Part shown: one piece after another, positions 1 through 9,719 of the stretch
Numbering within the stretch: position 1 is the first letter of the stretch
Layout: each line of letters begins with the position of its first letter
From: Ligustrum vulgare
Lineage: Eukaryota; Streptophyta; Magnoliopsida; Lamiales; Oleaceae
NCBI GenBank assembly: GCA_963555705.1
Contig: OY743190.1
Location: forward strand, 10,329,501 to 10,393,500
Length of the DNA: 64,000 bases
Direction of reading: 5' to 3'
Notes under the pieces: model-generated
Databases searched by the model: none
Told to the model about the DNA's origin: nothing
What the model saw: the letters and a program-made list of their open reading frames with translations, nothing else
Position numbers and translations under genes: made by a program

Positions 1-692
1 TGTTATGCTTTGTCATAACTTATATGCTTTAATGTATGATTATGAGAAATTTTTTAAGAAAGAAAACGAGTGTTGAGCATAATGGGAACAATATGATTTT
101 ATTGAAAATTAAGTAATGGATATTATGTTGAGTAAATGAATTATGCCTCTATGTTGAAGAGAAATTTATTATGAAGTTTGGCTTTGTGAATAAATTTTGG
201 GAATATGATTTATGGCATATATTTATAATTATGAGTAGTCTTTTGAGCCAATTAAGGTATGGAAGGAAGTGATATTGTGATATTGAAAAATATGATTTGA
301 AATTGTTATGTTGAGGAATTATGAATTGAATTATGGGATATTTTGATGATATTGAAGTGTTGGAATCGTTTTCAATATTTTTAGATCGTTGTGATCAAAT
401 GTGGAGTTATTTATTATTGTGAGTTATGAAGTATGCTTATGGTTTGGATAAGTCCAAATTACAAGGGAAACTCTGTCCAGAATGTTATCCTTTGGAATTA
501 AGAGCATGATATGATAAGCATCCACTAAAGGAATTAAGGTTAGACATGCAAGTACATTTATATCACAAACGAGATTTGGTTGATGATAGCAGAGATTTTA
601 TTATTTTCTCATAAGGAGAACACACAAGAGTCACACTGGAAAGGAAATACATGAAACACATGAAAGCATAAGAGAAAAACATGGAAAGATCC

Positions 693-925
693 TCAGAATG
701 AGAGATGTGTTTCCGGAGTAGCCGTATCCTACCACCTCTGATCTTTTGAGGATATAAAGAGAAAACCTTCAAAGAGGTGTGTTTCGAGAGTAAGAATACT
801 CCGTAATCTACCACCTGGAATCTTTGAAGTACACACAAGATTTAAACATTAAGGAAATCCTAGTAAATGGAGGGGTGTCTCGAGAGTGAGAATACTCCGT
901 ACTCTACCCCCACCTATTCTAAGAT
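693..925. repeat. Three imperfect repeats just beyond the LOG stop codon
   Basis: Three diverged units of roughly 70-80 bases share the core gagaatactccgtactctac. Cores lie near 705-740, 777-815 and 880-915. They sit directly downstream of the LOG stop codon and could act in 3' end formation of the minus-strand transcript, but that is inference. The repeat recurs at 7389-7621. Confidence 0.6.
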
Positions 926-1579
926 TCAAAGAGTTAAATTTACATTAACCGGACTCCATTTTCGCTTGATTCCCCTTCCTTGCGACCAATCTATCTTAAC
1001 TCCTGCTGGATCTTGTATTGAGATATATGACTGCAGCTTATCCAGTAGTTCATCAATAGTAGGAGCAGAAATAAGAAGCCTTCTGAAAAATGGAGAGATG
1101 AATCCCTGTTCCACAGCATAATCAAGAAAGGTTAACAAACCATCAAAGAAATTGTTAACATTCAGAAGCCCAATAGGCTTAGTATGGAGATCTAGTTGAG
1201 CCCACGAGGTAATGTTAAAGATTTCTTCTAAGGTACCAAAACCTCCGGGCAGGGCTATAAAGGCATCAGAACCATATAACATACAAGTTATGCGTTCATG
1301 GATGGATAAGGTTTGAACTTCATGCCCTCGTGTTTTGCCTGCAACATCTACCAAAGGGACAGGTATGACACCGATTACTTTTGATTTCTCTGCAAGAGCA
1401 GATTGGGAAACACAACCCATTAGACCACTGCTACCACCCCCATATACAAGAGTGATACCTTTTTCCCCCAGTTTCTTTCCAAGATCTACAGCCGCTTCTA
1501 GATAACCGAAGCCTTTCCCTACTTTTGATCCACAAAATACACAAATAGTTTTGATCTGTCGAAGTTTTGGTGCTTCCAT
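926..1579 (-). CDS. LOG-like: LOG-family cytokinin riboside 5'-monophosphate phosphoribohydrolase, retrotransposon cargo (copy 1)
   Basis: The product is 217 residues, the normal length for plant LOG proteins, in one uninterrupted exon. The family releases free cytokinin bases from their riboside 5'-monophosphates in the cytosol. Visible family marks are VCFCGS-type start TICVFCGS (11-18), VYGGGSSGLMG (45-55), HERI (94-97, holding the family arginine; the usual following lysine is isoleucine) and PGGFGTLEE (111-119, with the catalytic glutamate). The last 25 residues are basic and not typical. Plant LOG genes normally have several introns, so an intronless copy suggests capture from mRNA. It lies antisense to the retrotransposon, 300 bases downstream of a second minus-strand ORF. 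The start at 1579 is the first ATG before the conserved domain. It is probably a functional-length enzyme; activity is not shown. Confidence 0.88.
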   Translation of the reverse strand: MEAPKLRQIKTICVFCGSKVGKGFGYLEAAVDLGKKLGEKGITLVYGGGSSGLMGCVSQSALAEKSKVIGVIPVPLVDVAGKTRGHEVQTLSIHERITCMLYGSDAFIALPGGFGTLEEIFNITSWAQLDLHTKPIGLLNVNNFFDGLLTFLDYAVEQGFISPFFRRLLISAPTIDELLDKLQSYISIQDPAGVKIDWSQGRGIKRKWSPVNVNLTL

Positions 1580-1653
1580 CTTTGATAGTAAAGAAGGGAA
1601 AACTTACGAAGAAGATGTGATTTTGGGATGCCTGAACTATGAAATATGTTTGG

Positions 1654-1663
1654 CTATTTAAAG
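1654..1663 (-). promoter_or_regulatory. TATA-like box for the LOG ORF
   Basis: On the minus strand this reads CTTTAAATAG, 75 bases before the LOG ATG and inside the short palindrome GGCTATTTAAAGCC. A start site about 30 bases downstream would leave a leader of about 45 bases. An almost identical box precedes the other minus-strand ORF. A GTAAGT sequence at about 1604-1609 is a potential splice donor in the leader. Confidence 0.45.
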
Positions 1664-1879
1664 CCGGAAAAATTTACTGTTTTTGATTGATTCTGAAAAA
1701 GTAAAGATTTACTTTTGACAAAATCAGCCCACTTTTGAATATTTTTATCGTATAGAGGCTGTCACCTTTCGGCGATTTAATATTTTATTTCCAGCTTTAT
1801 CAAAACTCGAGAAAAGGAAAATATATTTTATTTTCAAAACGCGTGAAAGAAAGCAGCAAAATATTTTAAAAGATTTACC

Positions 1880-2431
1880 TTATAACATTGCTGAACTGCC
1901 AGAAGCCTCATTTTGTAAAACAGACTGGCAAACAGGATCTTTTGCTATTATATTTTGGAGACTATAACGATTTTTGTCCTCGTTAAACTGAGCGTATAAG
2001 GAGAGAAGTTCACGTTGTACATAACCACTTGGGTGCGTCTCAAGAGTCAGTCGAATATCATCCAAAGACTCCTTACTCAGTCCACCCTTTATGAATTCGA
2101 TTTTATCATCCCGATTAGTAGAAGAATATCCTACTGATTTGCAACGAGTATTACAGTTCCAACGAGCACATTTGTAGCAACCACCCAGTCTTTTTGCTCT
2201 TCGTTTCTTTGCAAAAGTGCTTTTGCCTAAACCAGGCATGTGCTTTGGAAATGTTGATGGTAATTCACCAGATAGTCGAACCTTTGCTTCTATCAACCAG
2301 CGAACATCTTCTGGAACACCATGAGCCATCAGCAACCTCAATCTTTCGAGCCTTATTTTATAGATCTTTCTCAGATCATTCATAGGAAGACTGGAATAAT
2401 ACTTGCGAATGTTAGAAAGGATGATATCCAT
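1880..2431 (-). CDS. Basic Cys-cluster protein, retrotransposon cargo (copy 1)
   Basis: The ORF is 183 residues from its first ATG at 2431; five more codons are open upstream, starting at TTG. I do not recognise it with certainty. It has a helical, charged N-terminal half, then a lysine/arginine-rich stretch STFAKKRRAKRLGG followed at once by a compact cluster C-x2-C-x4-C-x3-C (CYKCARWNCNTRC), then FIKGG and an acidic, polar C-terminus. A basic tract followed by a Cys cluster and a short hydrophobic/glycine motif resembles the layout of the small Cys-rich nucleic-acid-binding proteins of Betaflexiviridae (carlavirus and vitivirus types), although the cysteine spacing differs. RNA or DNA binding is plausible; silencing suppression is speculation. 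It lies upstream of LOG on the same strand. It could instead be a plant gene fragment. Confidence 0.6.
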   Translation of the reverse strand: MDIILSNIRKYYSSLPMNDLRKIYKIRLERLRLLMAHGVPEDVRWLIEAKVRLSGELPSTFPKHMPGLGKSTFAKKRRAKRLGGCYKCARWNCNTRCKSVGYSSTNRDDKIEFIKGGLSKESLDDIRLTLETHPSGYVQRELLSLYAQFNEDKNRYSLQNIIAKDPVCQSVLQNEASGSSAML

Positions 2432-2463
2432 TGTTTGATGATTCAACCTCTTCCCAGCATGAA

Positions 2464-2474
2464 CTATTTAAAAG
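2464..2474 (-). promoter_or_regulatory. TATA-like box for the Cys-cluster ORF
   Basis: The minus strand reads CTTTTAAATAG, 33 bases ahead of the ATG at 2431. It nearly matches the box ahead of LOG (CTTTAAATAG). The spacing implies a very short leader if the box is used. Confidence 0.4.
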
Positions 2475-3008
2475 CGCAAGGATATGAATGAATCCGCGTG
2501 ATTTGTGTTACAGTAAGAAAGGATGGAATAAAATAATGGATAAGAGGAGACAAGAATTAATGCGCCGTTCACTTTCTTAATAAAAGAAAGATTTGATGAT
2601 GGGATTTGAGATTTGGAATATTTTCTTGGATTATGGGTACTGATATTTTGTTATAATAATGATAATCATGGTATAGTGTGTTGATACGTGGAAAGTGAAT
2701 TGGAGACCGTATCGAATTAGAGTTAATACGTATATACAAGTGAAAGAAATACTTTGCAGGAAATGTGGTGACATTTAAGTATAGAATCTTAGTTTTGGGA
2801 GATATTTGTTTACTGAATTTTGAGTTACAAATATTGGAAAGATAAGTTGATGATATTATGTTGATATGTTTGGGTATTTTACGTAGAGAAAATATTCAGG
2901 TAATTCTTTGATTATTTTGAGAATATTCGATGATAAGAAGAAGAGATTTTGATTAAGTATTCAGAAATTATAAGACCAAGTAAGTTTAATTTCGAGGACG
3001 AAATTATT

Positions 3009-3023
3009 TTAAGAGGGTAAGAT
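3009..3023 (+). promoter_or_regulatory. Polypurine tract before the LTR
   Basis: The sequence ttaagagggtaagat lies directly before the LTR start TGTAGCG, and just after ttcgaggacgaaat. The same arrangement precedes the LTRs at 9720 and 45544. It is the expected plus-strand primer site of a gypsy element. Confidence 0.7.
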
Positions 3024-4654
3024 TGTAGCGATCAAGATTTTTACGCAATTTTATAATTATTTTAATATTTAGAAAATTGTGTCGCTACTATTTCACTCAT
3101 TGTTTTGAAATTAACGCCGCGACGAATTCGTCTAGCCAAGTCAAGAAATATCGAATTTGTTCGATTTTAAATTAAATTTCCGAATTTCTAAAATTATATT
3201 ATTTTAATTATTTATTCAAAGTATTATTTTCAAAATCTTTCTAAAATCCAAATTTTTGCCCACATGTCTTTTTCTTTACACCAAGACAACAATTCTTTAC
3301 ACAAAAACATCATCATTTTTGTACAAATAATTTTACATCATTTTCCATTTCATATTATACCTAATTCTACACTATCATATTCTATAGTACCAAATCAATA
3401 CATATTCTTCCCCATCACAACTCACGTCCCCTACATTTTTTCTTCCTTCTTTATCATTCTTTCCACCTCAATATACCATCATCAAAGCATCTTCAACATG
3501 GACACACAAAGCACCATCATTTTATCTCCATCATTACACCATTTTCTCTTCACTTTCCACTTCATTTCCAACCCATACTCATCAGCAACTCCACCTACTT
3601 CAATTCCACAATATACTAAAATCAAGCAGCAATCAACTGATGAACCATGGACATACAATCCACCCTCAATTCTGTACCAACACCAACCCCAATTTTATCT
3701 CCACCAGCAGCAGCCACCTCCTCGATCAGAAACCATCAGCAGCCACCATTTACCACACATAGATCAACCTACAGCAAGCCATAACTGTTTCATCACTGCA
3801 ACCACTGATCTACCAACCAAACCACCACCCTCTGCAACTCACAGCCGAATCCACTACCAATACTGCCATCCACAACCACTAGTTAATCAATTCATCAATC
3901 CGGCCAGTTTCCTCCATTCAACTACATCCAATTCAATTTCCATTTTCAGAATTCCCATTTGCAAGATCAACAATCTCAGCCATTATCATCAATTCTGATA
4001 TCCTGCAATCACCATCTTCATCATCACTGCAGCAAATTTCCACCACCGGTATCATCATCCTCAAACACCAAATTGAATCAGCGTTCATCATCATCAATCA
4101 AAATTGAGCACCACCACCGCACTCAGTCGAGAACCCAAAACACCATCACCATCATACAACCTCCATCATCGCCACACCCAAACCACCCTGCTTCCTTCCA
4201 AGTTAGATCACCACCACCACAATCCACGCAGTCACCACCGCCTACTGCATAATCCAGTCAATCACCACTGCCGGCCAGTCCACACCGAATCACTGCACAA
4301 CATTCCTCCAAAAATCAAACTCAAACCTAGAAGAAAAGATAACCCATAACCCTAGAAACCCTTTTCTTACCTCAATCGTAGGTCCCTTCGCCGGAAATCG
4401 GGATCTAAGCCGTTGTTTTACATTCGGTTTTCACACCCAAAAGCCTACCAAAACTTGAACCGCCGCTTTCCGCCACCCTCGCTGACGTCTCGCCGGCACA
4501 TCACCGGCTGCAGCACCCTTTTTACCCTAAGCGTTCGTCGTCGCCTGCCTTTCATCTCCAGATCGCCTTCGCCATTTGAGAGAGAGAGAACGTTGAGAGA
4601 GAGTTAGGATCTGATTAGGATATTTGATTTTAATATTTAAACTTTCAGAAATTT

Positions 4655-4990
4655 CACTTTAGTCCCTAGCCTAATTATGTTTTAAAGATTCAGTCCCTAA
4701 GTTTACAAAATGTTTTATGTCGGTCCTTTCAGCTTTAAATCTTTTTAATTCAGTCCCTTAAGTTCTAAATGATTTTAATCAGCCCTTTCATTTTCAAAAT
4801 CTGATCACTTCAGTCCCTGCTGATTTACTTTTAAGCTCAAGTTTCAAAAGTATTCATTTGAATCCCTCAACTATCAAAAGTATTCATTTTAGTCCCTCAA
4901 CTTTCAAAATATCCAATTTGGTTCCTTCAACTTTCAAAAGTATTCATTTTAGTCCCTCAACTTTCAAAACATCAATTTTAGTCTTCAAAT
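4655..4990. repeat. LTR minisatellite built on 'tttagtccctcaactttcaa'
   Basis: About nine imperfect units of 30-40 bases contain agtccct. The regular part is 4850-4970. The array recurs at 11351-11690, and a diverged relative occurs in the LTR at 47095-47300. Confidence 0.7.
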
Positions 4991-5363
4991 TATAATTTAT
5001 CATTTTGAACTATATATTCGATAGACTAAAGTGACTTATTGGCTAAGACGAAGCGTACGGAGAATTTAAAGAAATTGAAGTCATTCCCGCTCAACTTTGC
5101 ACTCGTCGGATTTGAGGTAGACTCGCACTTATTAATTGATTTAAATTATGATTTCATATGAATGTCATGTGACTTGTGAAAGTCAATTTTTAAGAAAAAC
5201 AAATATGTTTTTATGAAAGGTAAATATACCTTATGTTGTTATGAAAAGTAAGTATGTTTTTTTTTATGAAAAGAAAATATACTTTATGTTTTTACGAAAA
5301 GTAAGTATACCCTATGTTTTTACGATAATGTTTTATATGTTTTGGATCATTGCTATGCACATA

Positions 5364-5760
5364 AGAATTCTTACCACCTAAGTTCGGTAGAATTCTGTGT
5401 CTCCATAAGTTTATGAGGATTTACCACCTAAGTTCGGTAAAATTCCTGTCTTTCCATATGTTTATGAGGATTTACCACCTAAGTTCGGAAAAATTCATGT
5501 CGCGTATGTTTATGAGGATTTCGATCCTATCTTATGTTATGATGGAAATGATCCCTATGAATTTCATGAATTATGTTTTGGTATACTTACTGTTATTATG
5601 ATTTTACTACATAAGAATTCTTACCACCTAAGTTCGGTAAAATTCTTATGTTTATGAGGATTTCGATTTTATCCTATGTTATGATGAAAACTTATTGTTA
5701 TTATGATTTTACTGCATAAGAATTCTTGCCACCTAAGTTCGGTAAAGTTCTTGTGTCTCC
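5364..5760. repeat. Five hairpin-forming repeats in the LTR
   Basis: The core taccacctaagttcggta occurs five times (near 5370, 5420, 5470, 5610 and 5726). It is flanked by agaattc and gaattct or close variants, so each unit can fold as a hairpin with an 8-9 base loop. Units are joined by tatgtttatgaggattt. The array is repeated at 12062-12460. Confidence 0.7.
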
Positions 5761-6424
5761 CTATGTTTATGAGGATTTCAATCATATCTTATGTTATGCT
5801 TTCAAAAGAAATTATGCTTGGCATAATTAAAATGTTTTTATAAGTATATGGTTTTCAAAGAGCTATTTTCAAAGAGCCTATGATTTGCAAAATATGTCCC
5901 GTGCTGTAATGCACAATATGAGTTTTATCAAGAGCTGTTTTATAAAGAAGCTCTATCAATGCCCATTTTATAAAGAGCCGGGATTTATGTGTTTAATCAT
6001 CTTATAAATTAAATTAATTTGCGATGAGTCTACTGAGTATTTCCCCCATGAAATACTCACCCTACTTTTTAACAGTTTTGCAGATTTCGGAGACGGTGGC
6101 GAGCGATGAATGATGGTGGCAATAATCGTTAAACGGTTGAAAGTTTGACGTTAATGATTTCCGTATTTTCCAAACAATCGAATAATTTAGAGAAGTTCAT
6201 TTATTTGAGAAATTATGATATTGGCAATTTCTTTACAATATTAATGGTTCGATTTACTATTTCAAATGGTTTCATAAATGTTTTCAATTTTAGCGGCCAT
6301 TACAGTTTATTTAATGTTGCCAAAAATGAATTTCAATTATTTCTTCCGCAAAAATATTATTCGAAAAATTTAGACAGAAAATGACGTAGTGAATCGGGTA
6401 TACGGAACTCGGGGCGCTACAAGT

Positions 6425-6436
6425 CGGTATCAGAGC
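6425..6436 (+). promoter_or_regulatory. Primer binding site, initiator tRNA-Met type
   Basis: The sequence cggtatcagagc starts four bases after the LTR end. It matches the complement of the plant initiator methionine tRNA 3' end at 11 of 12 positions. The next bases, gtttctgtagact, are shared with the PBS regions at 42790 and 48031. Confidence 0.8.
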
Positions 6437-7388
6437 TAGTCTGCGTTTCTGTAGACTGGAAAAATTTTCAAAAAGAATTTTCAAGAAATATTTTTCATTA
6501 TAAGATTTTTATTTATGAAGATTGCCACTGCCATCATTTCGCTCCACCAACTCCGAGGTAAAGAAGTTTATAATGTTTAAAGTTATTTCAGTATTTCGAA
6601 TACTCATTTTATTGATTTATGAGAAAGAATGAAGAGTATTTCGGATACTTATGATTTATGAGAAATAAGAATGTATTTCTTCGAAAATAATGATGTTGTT
6701 ATGCTTTGTCATAACTTATATGCTTTAATGTATGATTATGAGAAATTTTTTAAGAAAGAAAACGAGTGTTGAGCATAATGGGAACAATATGATTTTATTG
6801 AAAATTAAGTAATGGATATTATGTTGAGTAAATGAATTATGCCTCTATGTTGAAGAGAAATTTATTATGAAGTTTGGCTTTGTGAATAAATTTTGGGAAT
6901 ATGATTTATGGCATATATTTATAATTATGAGTAGTCTTTTGAGCCAATTAAGGTATGGAAGGAAGTGATATTGTGATATTGAAAAATATGATTTGAAATT
7001 GTTATGTTGAGGAATTATGAATTGAATTATGGGATATTTTGATGATATTGAAGTGTTGGAATCGTTTTCAATATTTTTAGATCGTTGTGATCAAATGTGG
7101 AGTTATTTATTATTGTGAGTTATGAAGTATGCTTATGGTTTGGATAAGTCCAAATTACAAGGGAAACTCTGTCCAGAATGTTATCCTTTGGAATTAAGAG
7201 CATGATATGATAAGCATCCACTAAAGGAATTAAGGTTAGACATGCAAGTACATTTATATCACAAACGAGATTTGGTTGATGATAGCAGAGATTTTATTAT
7301 TTTCTCATAAGGAGAACACACAAGAGTCACACTGGAAAGGAAATACATGAAACACATGAAAGCATAAGAGAAAAACATGGAAAGATCC

Positions 7389-7621
7389 TCAGAATGAGAG
7401 ATGTGTTTCCGGAGTAGCCGTATCCTACCACCTCTGATCTTTTGAGGATATAAAGAGAAAACCTTCAAAGAGGTGTGTTTCGAGAGTAAGAATACTCCGT
7501 AATCTACCACCTGGAATCTTTGAAGTACACACAAGATTTAAACATTAAGGAAATCCTAGTAAATGGAGGGGTGTCTCGAGAGTGAGAATACTCCGTACTC
7601 TACCCCCACCTATTCTAAGAT
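7389..7621. repeat. Three imperfect repeats beyond LOG copy 2
   Basis: This is the second copy of the array at 693-925, offset 6696. Confidence 0.6.
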
Positions 7622-8275
7622 TCAAAGAGTTAAATTTACATTAACCGGACTCCATTTTCGCTTGATTCCCCTTCCTTGCGACCAATCTATCTTAACTCCT
7701 GCTGGATCTTGTATTGAGATATATGACTGCAGCTTATCCAGTAGTTCATCAATAGTAGGAGCAGAAATAAGAAGCCTTCTGAAAAATGGAGAGATGAATC
7801 CCTGTTCCACAGCATAATCAAGAAAGGTTAACAAACCATCAAAGAAATTGTTAACATTCAGAAGCCCAATAGGCTTAGTATGGAGATCTAGTTGAGCCCA
7901 CGAGGTAATGTTAAAGATTTCTTCTAAGGTACCAAAACCTCCGGGCAGGGCTATAAAGGCATCAGAACCATATAACATACAAGTTATGCGTTCATGGATG
8001 GATAAGGTTTGAACTTCATGCCCTCGTGTTTTGCCTGCAACATCTACCAAAGGGACAGGTATGACACCGATTACTTTTGATTTCTCTGCAAGAGCAGATT
8101 GGGAAACACAACCCATTAGACCACTGCTACCACCCCCATATACAAGAGTGATACCTTTTTCCCCCAGTTTCTTTCCAAGATCTACAGCCGCTTCTAGATA
8201 ACCGAAGCCTTTCCCTACTTTTGATCCACAAAATACACAAATAGTTTTGATCTGTCGAAGTTTTGGTGCTTCCAT
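7622..8275 (-). CDS. LOG-like: LOG-family cytokinin riboside 5'-monophosphate phosphoribohydrolase, retrotransposon cargo (copy 2)
   Basis: The protein is identical to that of the copy at 926-1579: 217 residues, PGGFGTLEE at 111-119, one exon. This copy lies in the complete element between two LTRs. Identity to copy 1 reflects recent duplication and is not by itself evidence of selection. The intact frame in an element that has lost gag and pol does suggest that the cargo was recently functional or recently captured. Confidence 0.88.
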   Translation of the reverse strand: MEAPKLRQIKTICVFCGSKVGKGFGYLEAAVDLGKKLGEKGITLVYGGGSSGLMGCVSQSALAEKSKVIGVIPVPLVDVAGKTRGHEVQTLSIHERITCMLYGSDAFIALPGGFGTLEEIFNITSWAQLDLHTKPIGLLNVNNFFDGLLTFLDYAVEQGFISPFFRRLLISAPTIDELLDKLQSYISIQDPAGVKIDWSQGRGIKRKWSPVNVNLTL

Positions 8276-8349
8276 CTTTGATAGTAAAGAAGGGAAAACT
8301 TACGAAGAAGATGTGATTTTGGGATGCCTGAACTATGAAATATGTTTGG

Positions 8350-8359
8350 CTATTTAAAG
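8350..8359 (-). promoter_or_regulatory. TATA-like box for LOG copy 2
   Basis: The minus strand reads CTTTAAATAG, as at 1654-1663, 75 bases before the ATG. Confidence 0.45.
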
Positions 8360-8575
8360 CCGGAAAAATTTACTGTTTTTGATTGATTCTGAAAAAGTAA
8401 AGATTTACTTTTGACAAAATCAGCCCACTTTTGAATATTTTTATCGTATAGAGGCTGTCACCTTTCGGCGATTTAATATTTTATTTCCAGCTTTATCAAA
8501 ACTCGAGAAAAGGAAAATATATTTTATTTTCAAAACGCGTGAAAGAAAGCAGCAAAATATTTTAAAAGATTTACC

Positions 8576-9127
8576 TTATAACATTGCTGAACTGCCAGAA
8601 GCCTCATTTTGTAAAACAGACTGGCAAACAGGATCTTTTGCTATTATATTTTGGAGACTATAACGATTTTTGTCCTCGTTAAACTGAGCGTATAAGGAGA
8701 GAAGTTCACGTTGTACATAACCACTTGGGTGCGTCTCAAGAGTCAGTCGAATATCATCCAAAGACTCCTTACTCAGTCCACCCTTTATGAATTCGATTTT
8801 ATCATCCCGATTAGTAGAAGAATATCCTACTGATTTGCAACGAGTATTACAGTTCCAACGAGCACATTTGTAGCAACCACCCAGTCTTTTTGCTCTTCGT
8901 TTCTTTGCAAAAGTGCTTTTGCCTAAACCAGGCATGTGCTTTGGAAATGTTGATGGTAATTCACCAGATAGTCGAACCTTTGCTTCTATCAACCAGCGAA
9001 CATCTTCTGGAACACCATGAGCCATCAGCAACCTCAATCTTTCGAGCCTTATTTTATAGATCTTTCTCAGATCATTCATAGGAAGACTGGAATAATACTT
9101 GCGAATGTTAGAAAGGATGATATCCAT
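8576..9127 (-). CDS. Basic Cys-cluster protein, retrotransposon cargo (copy 2)
   Basis: This is the same 183-residue product as at 1880-2431, with start ATG at 9127 and cluster CYKCARWNCNTRC after KKRRAKR. The stop codon is followed at once by GGTAAAT on the minus strand, a possible splice donor. The 300 bases between this ORF and LOG could therefore be leader, intron or promoter; the sequence cannot decide. Confidence 0.6.
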   Translation of the reverse strand: MDIILSNIRKYYSSLPMNDLRKIYKIRLERLRLLMAHGVPEDVRWLIEAKVRLSGELPSTFPKHMPGLGKSTFAKKRRAKRLGGCYKCARWNCNTRCKSVGYSSTNRDDKIEFIKGGLSKESLDDIRLTLETHPSGYVQRELLSLYAQFNEDKNRYSLQNIIAKDPVCQSVLQNEASGSSAML

Positions 9128-9159
9128 TGTTTGATGATTCAACCTCTTCCCAGCATGAA

Positions 9160-9170
9160 CTATTTAAAAG
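9160..9170 (-). promoter_or_regulatory. TATA-like box for Cys-cluster ORF copy 2
   Basis: The minus strand reads CTTTTAAATAG, as at 2464-2474. Confidence 0.4.
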
Positions 9171-9719
9171 CGCAAGGATATGAATGAATCCGCGTGATTT
9201 GTGTTACAGTAAGAAAGGATGGAATAAAATAATGGATAAGAGGAGACAAGAATTAATGCGCCGTTCACTTTCTTAATAAAAGAAAGATTTGATGATGGGA
9301 TTTGAGATTTGGAATATTTTCTTGGATTATGGGTACTGATATTTTGTTATAATAATGATAATCATGGTATAGTGTGTTGATACGTGGAAAGTGAATTGGA
9401 GACCGTATCGAATTAGAGTTAATACGTATATACAAGTGAAAGAAATACTTTGCAGGAAATGTGGTGACATTTAAGTATATAATCTTAGTTTTGGGAGATA
9501 TTTGTTTACTGAATTTTGAGTTACAAATATTGGAAAGATAAGTTGATGATATTATGTTGATATGTTTGGGTATTTTACGTAGAGAAAATATTCAGGTAAT
9601 TCTTTGATTATTTTGAGAATATTCGATGATAAGAAGAAGAGATTTTGATTAAGTATTCAGAAATTATAAGACCAAGTAAGTTTAATTTCGAGGACGAAAT
9701 TATTTTAAGAGGGTAAGAT

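Larger units (their letters stand above)
1..3023 (+). mobile_element. Partial internal region of upstream unit, LOG-carrying LTR retrotransposon
   Basis: This stretch repeats at 6697-9719 with a constant offset of 6696 bases, and I saw only one substitution by eye (G at 2784, T at 9480). It ends at a polypurine-like tract directly before an LTR. It is therefore the internal region of another unit whose left part lies outside the window. It contains no gag, protease, RT or integrase. Its only coding capacity is two minus-strand ORFs. Bases 1-690 and 2475-3010 are AT-rich non-coding element sequence in which I see no gene. Confidence 0.9.
3024..6421 (+). repeat. LTR of LOG-carrying retrotransposon (5' LTR of the complete unit)
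   Basis: This LTR of 3398 bases starts TGTAGCG and ends CGCTACA. It is repeated at 9720-13120 with, by eye, three substitutions (near 5203, 5497 and 5912) and two small indels (one GA unit near 4580, one T near 5250). It holds a CA-rich, His/Pro-coding low-complexity tract (3260-4350), a repeat built on agtccctcaac (4655-4990), a hairpin repeat array (5364-5750) and the ending motif gcagatttcggagacggtgg (6080-6100) shared with other gypsy LTRs in this window. Length and motifs fit Tekay/Del chromoviruses. Confidence 0.9.

Noticed and set aside
563..838. 91-codon minus-strand ORF (and its copy at 7259-7534)
   Set aside because: It runs through the degenerate repeats beyond LOG, has no domain, and has composition like its surroundings.
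3264..3998. 244-codon ORF in the LTR (and copy at 9960-10694)
   Set aside because: It is a CA-rich low-complexity tract (His/Pro/Thr/Ser) without domain signs; similar CA-rich tracts in the other LTRs have no shared reading frame.
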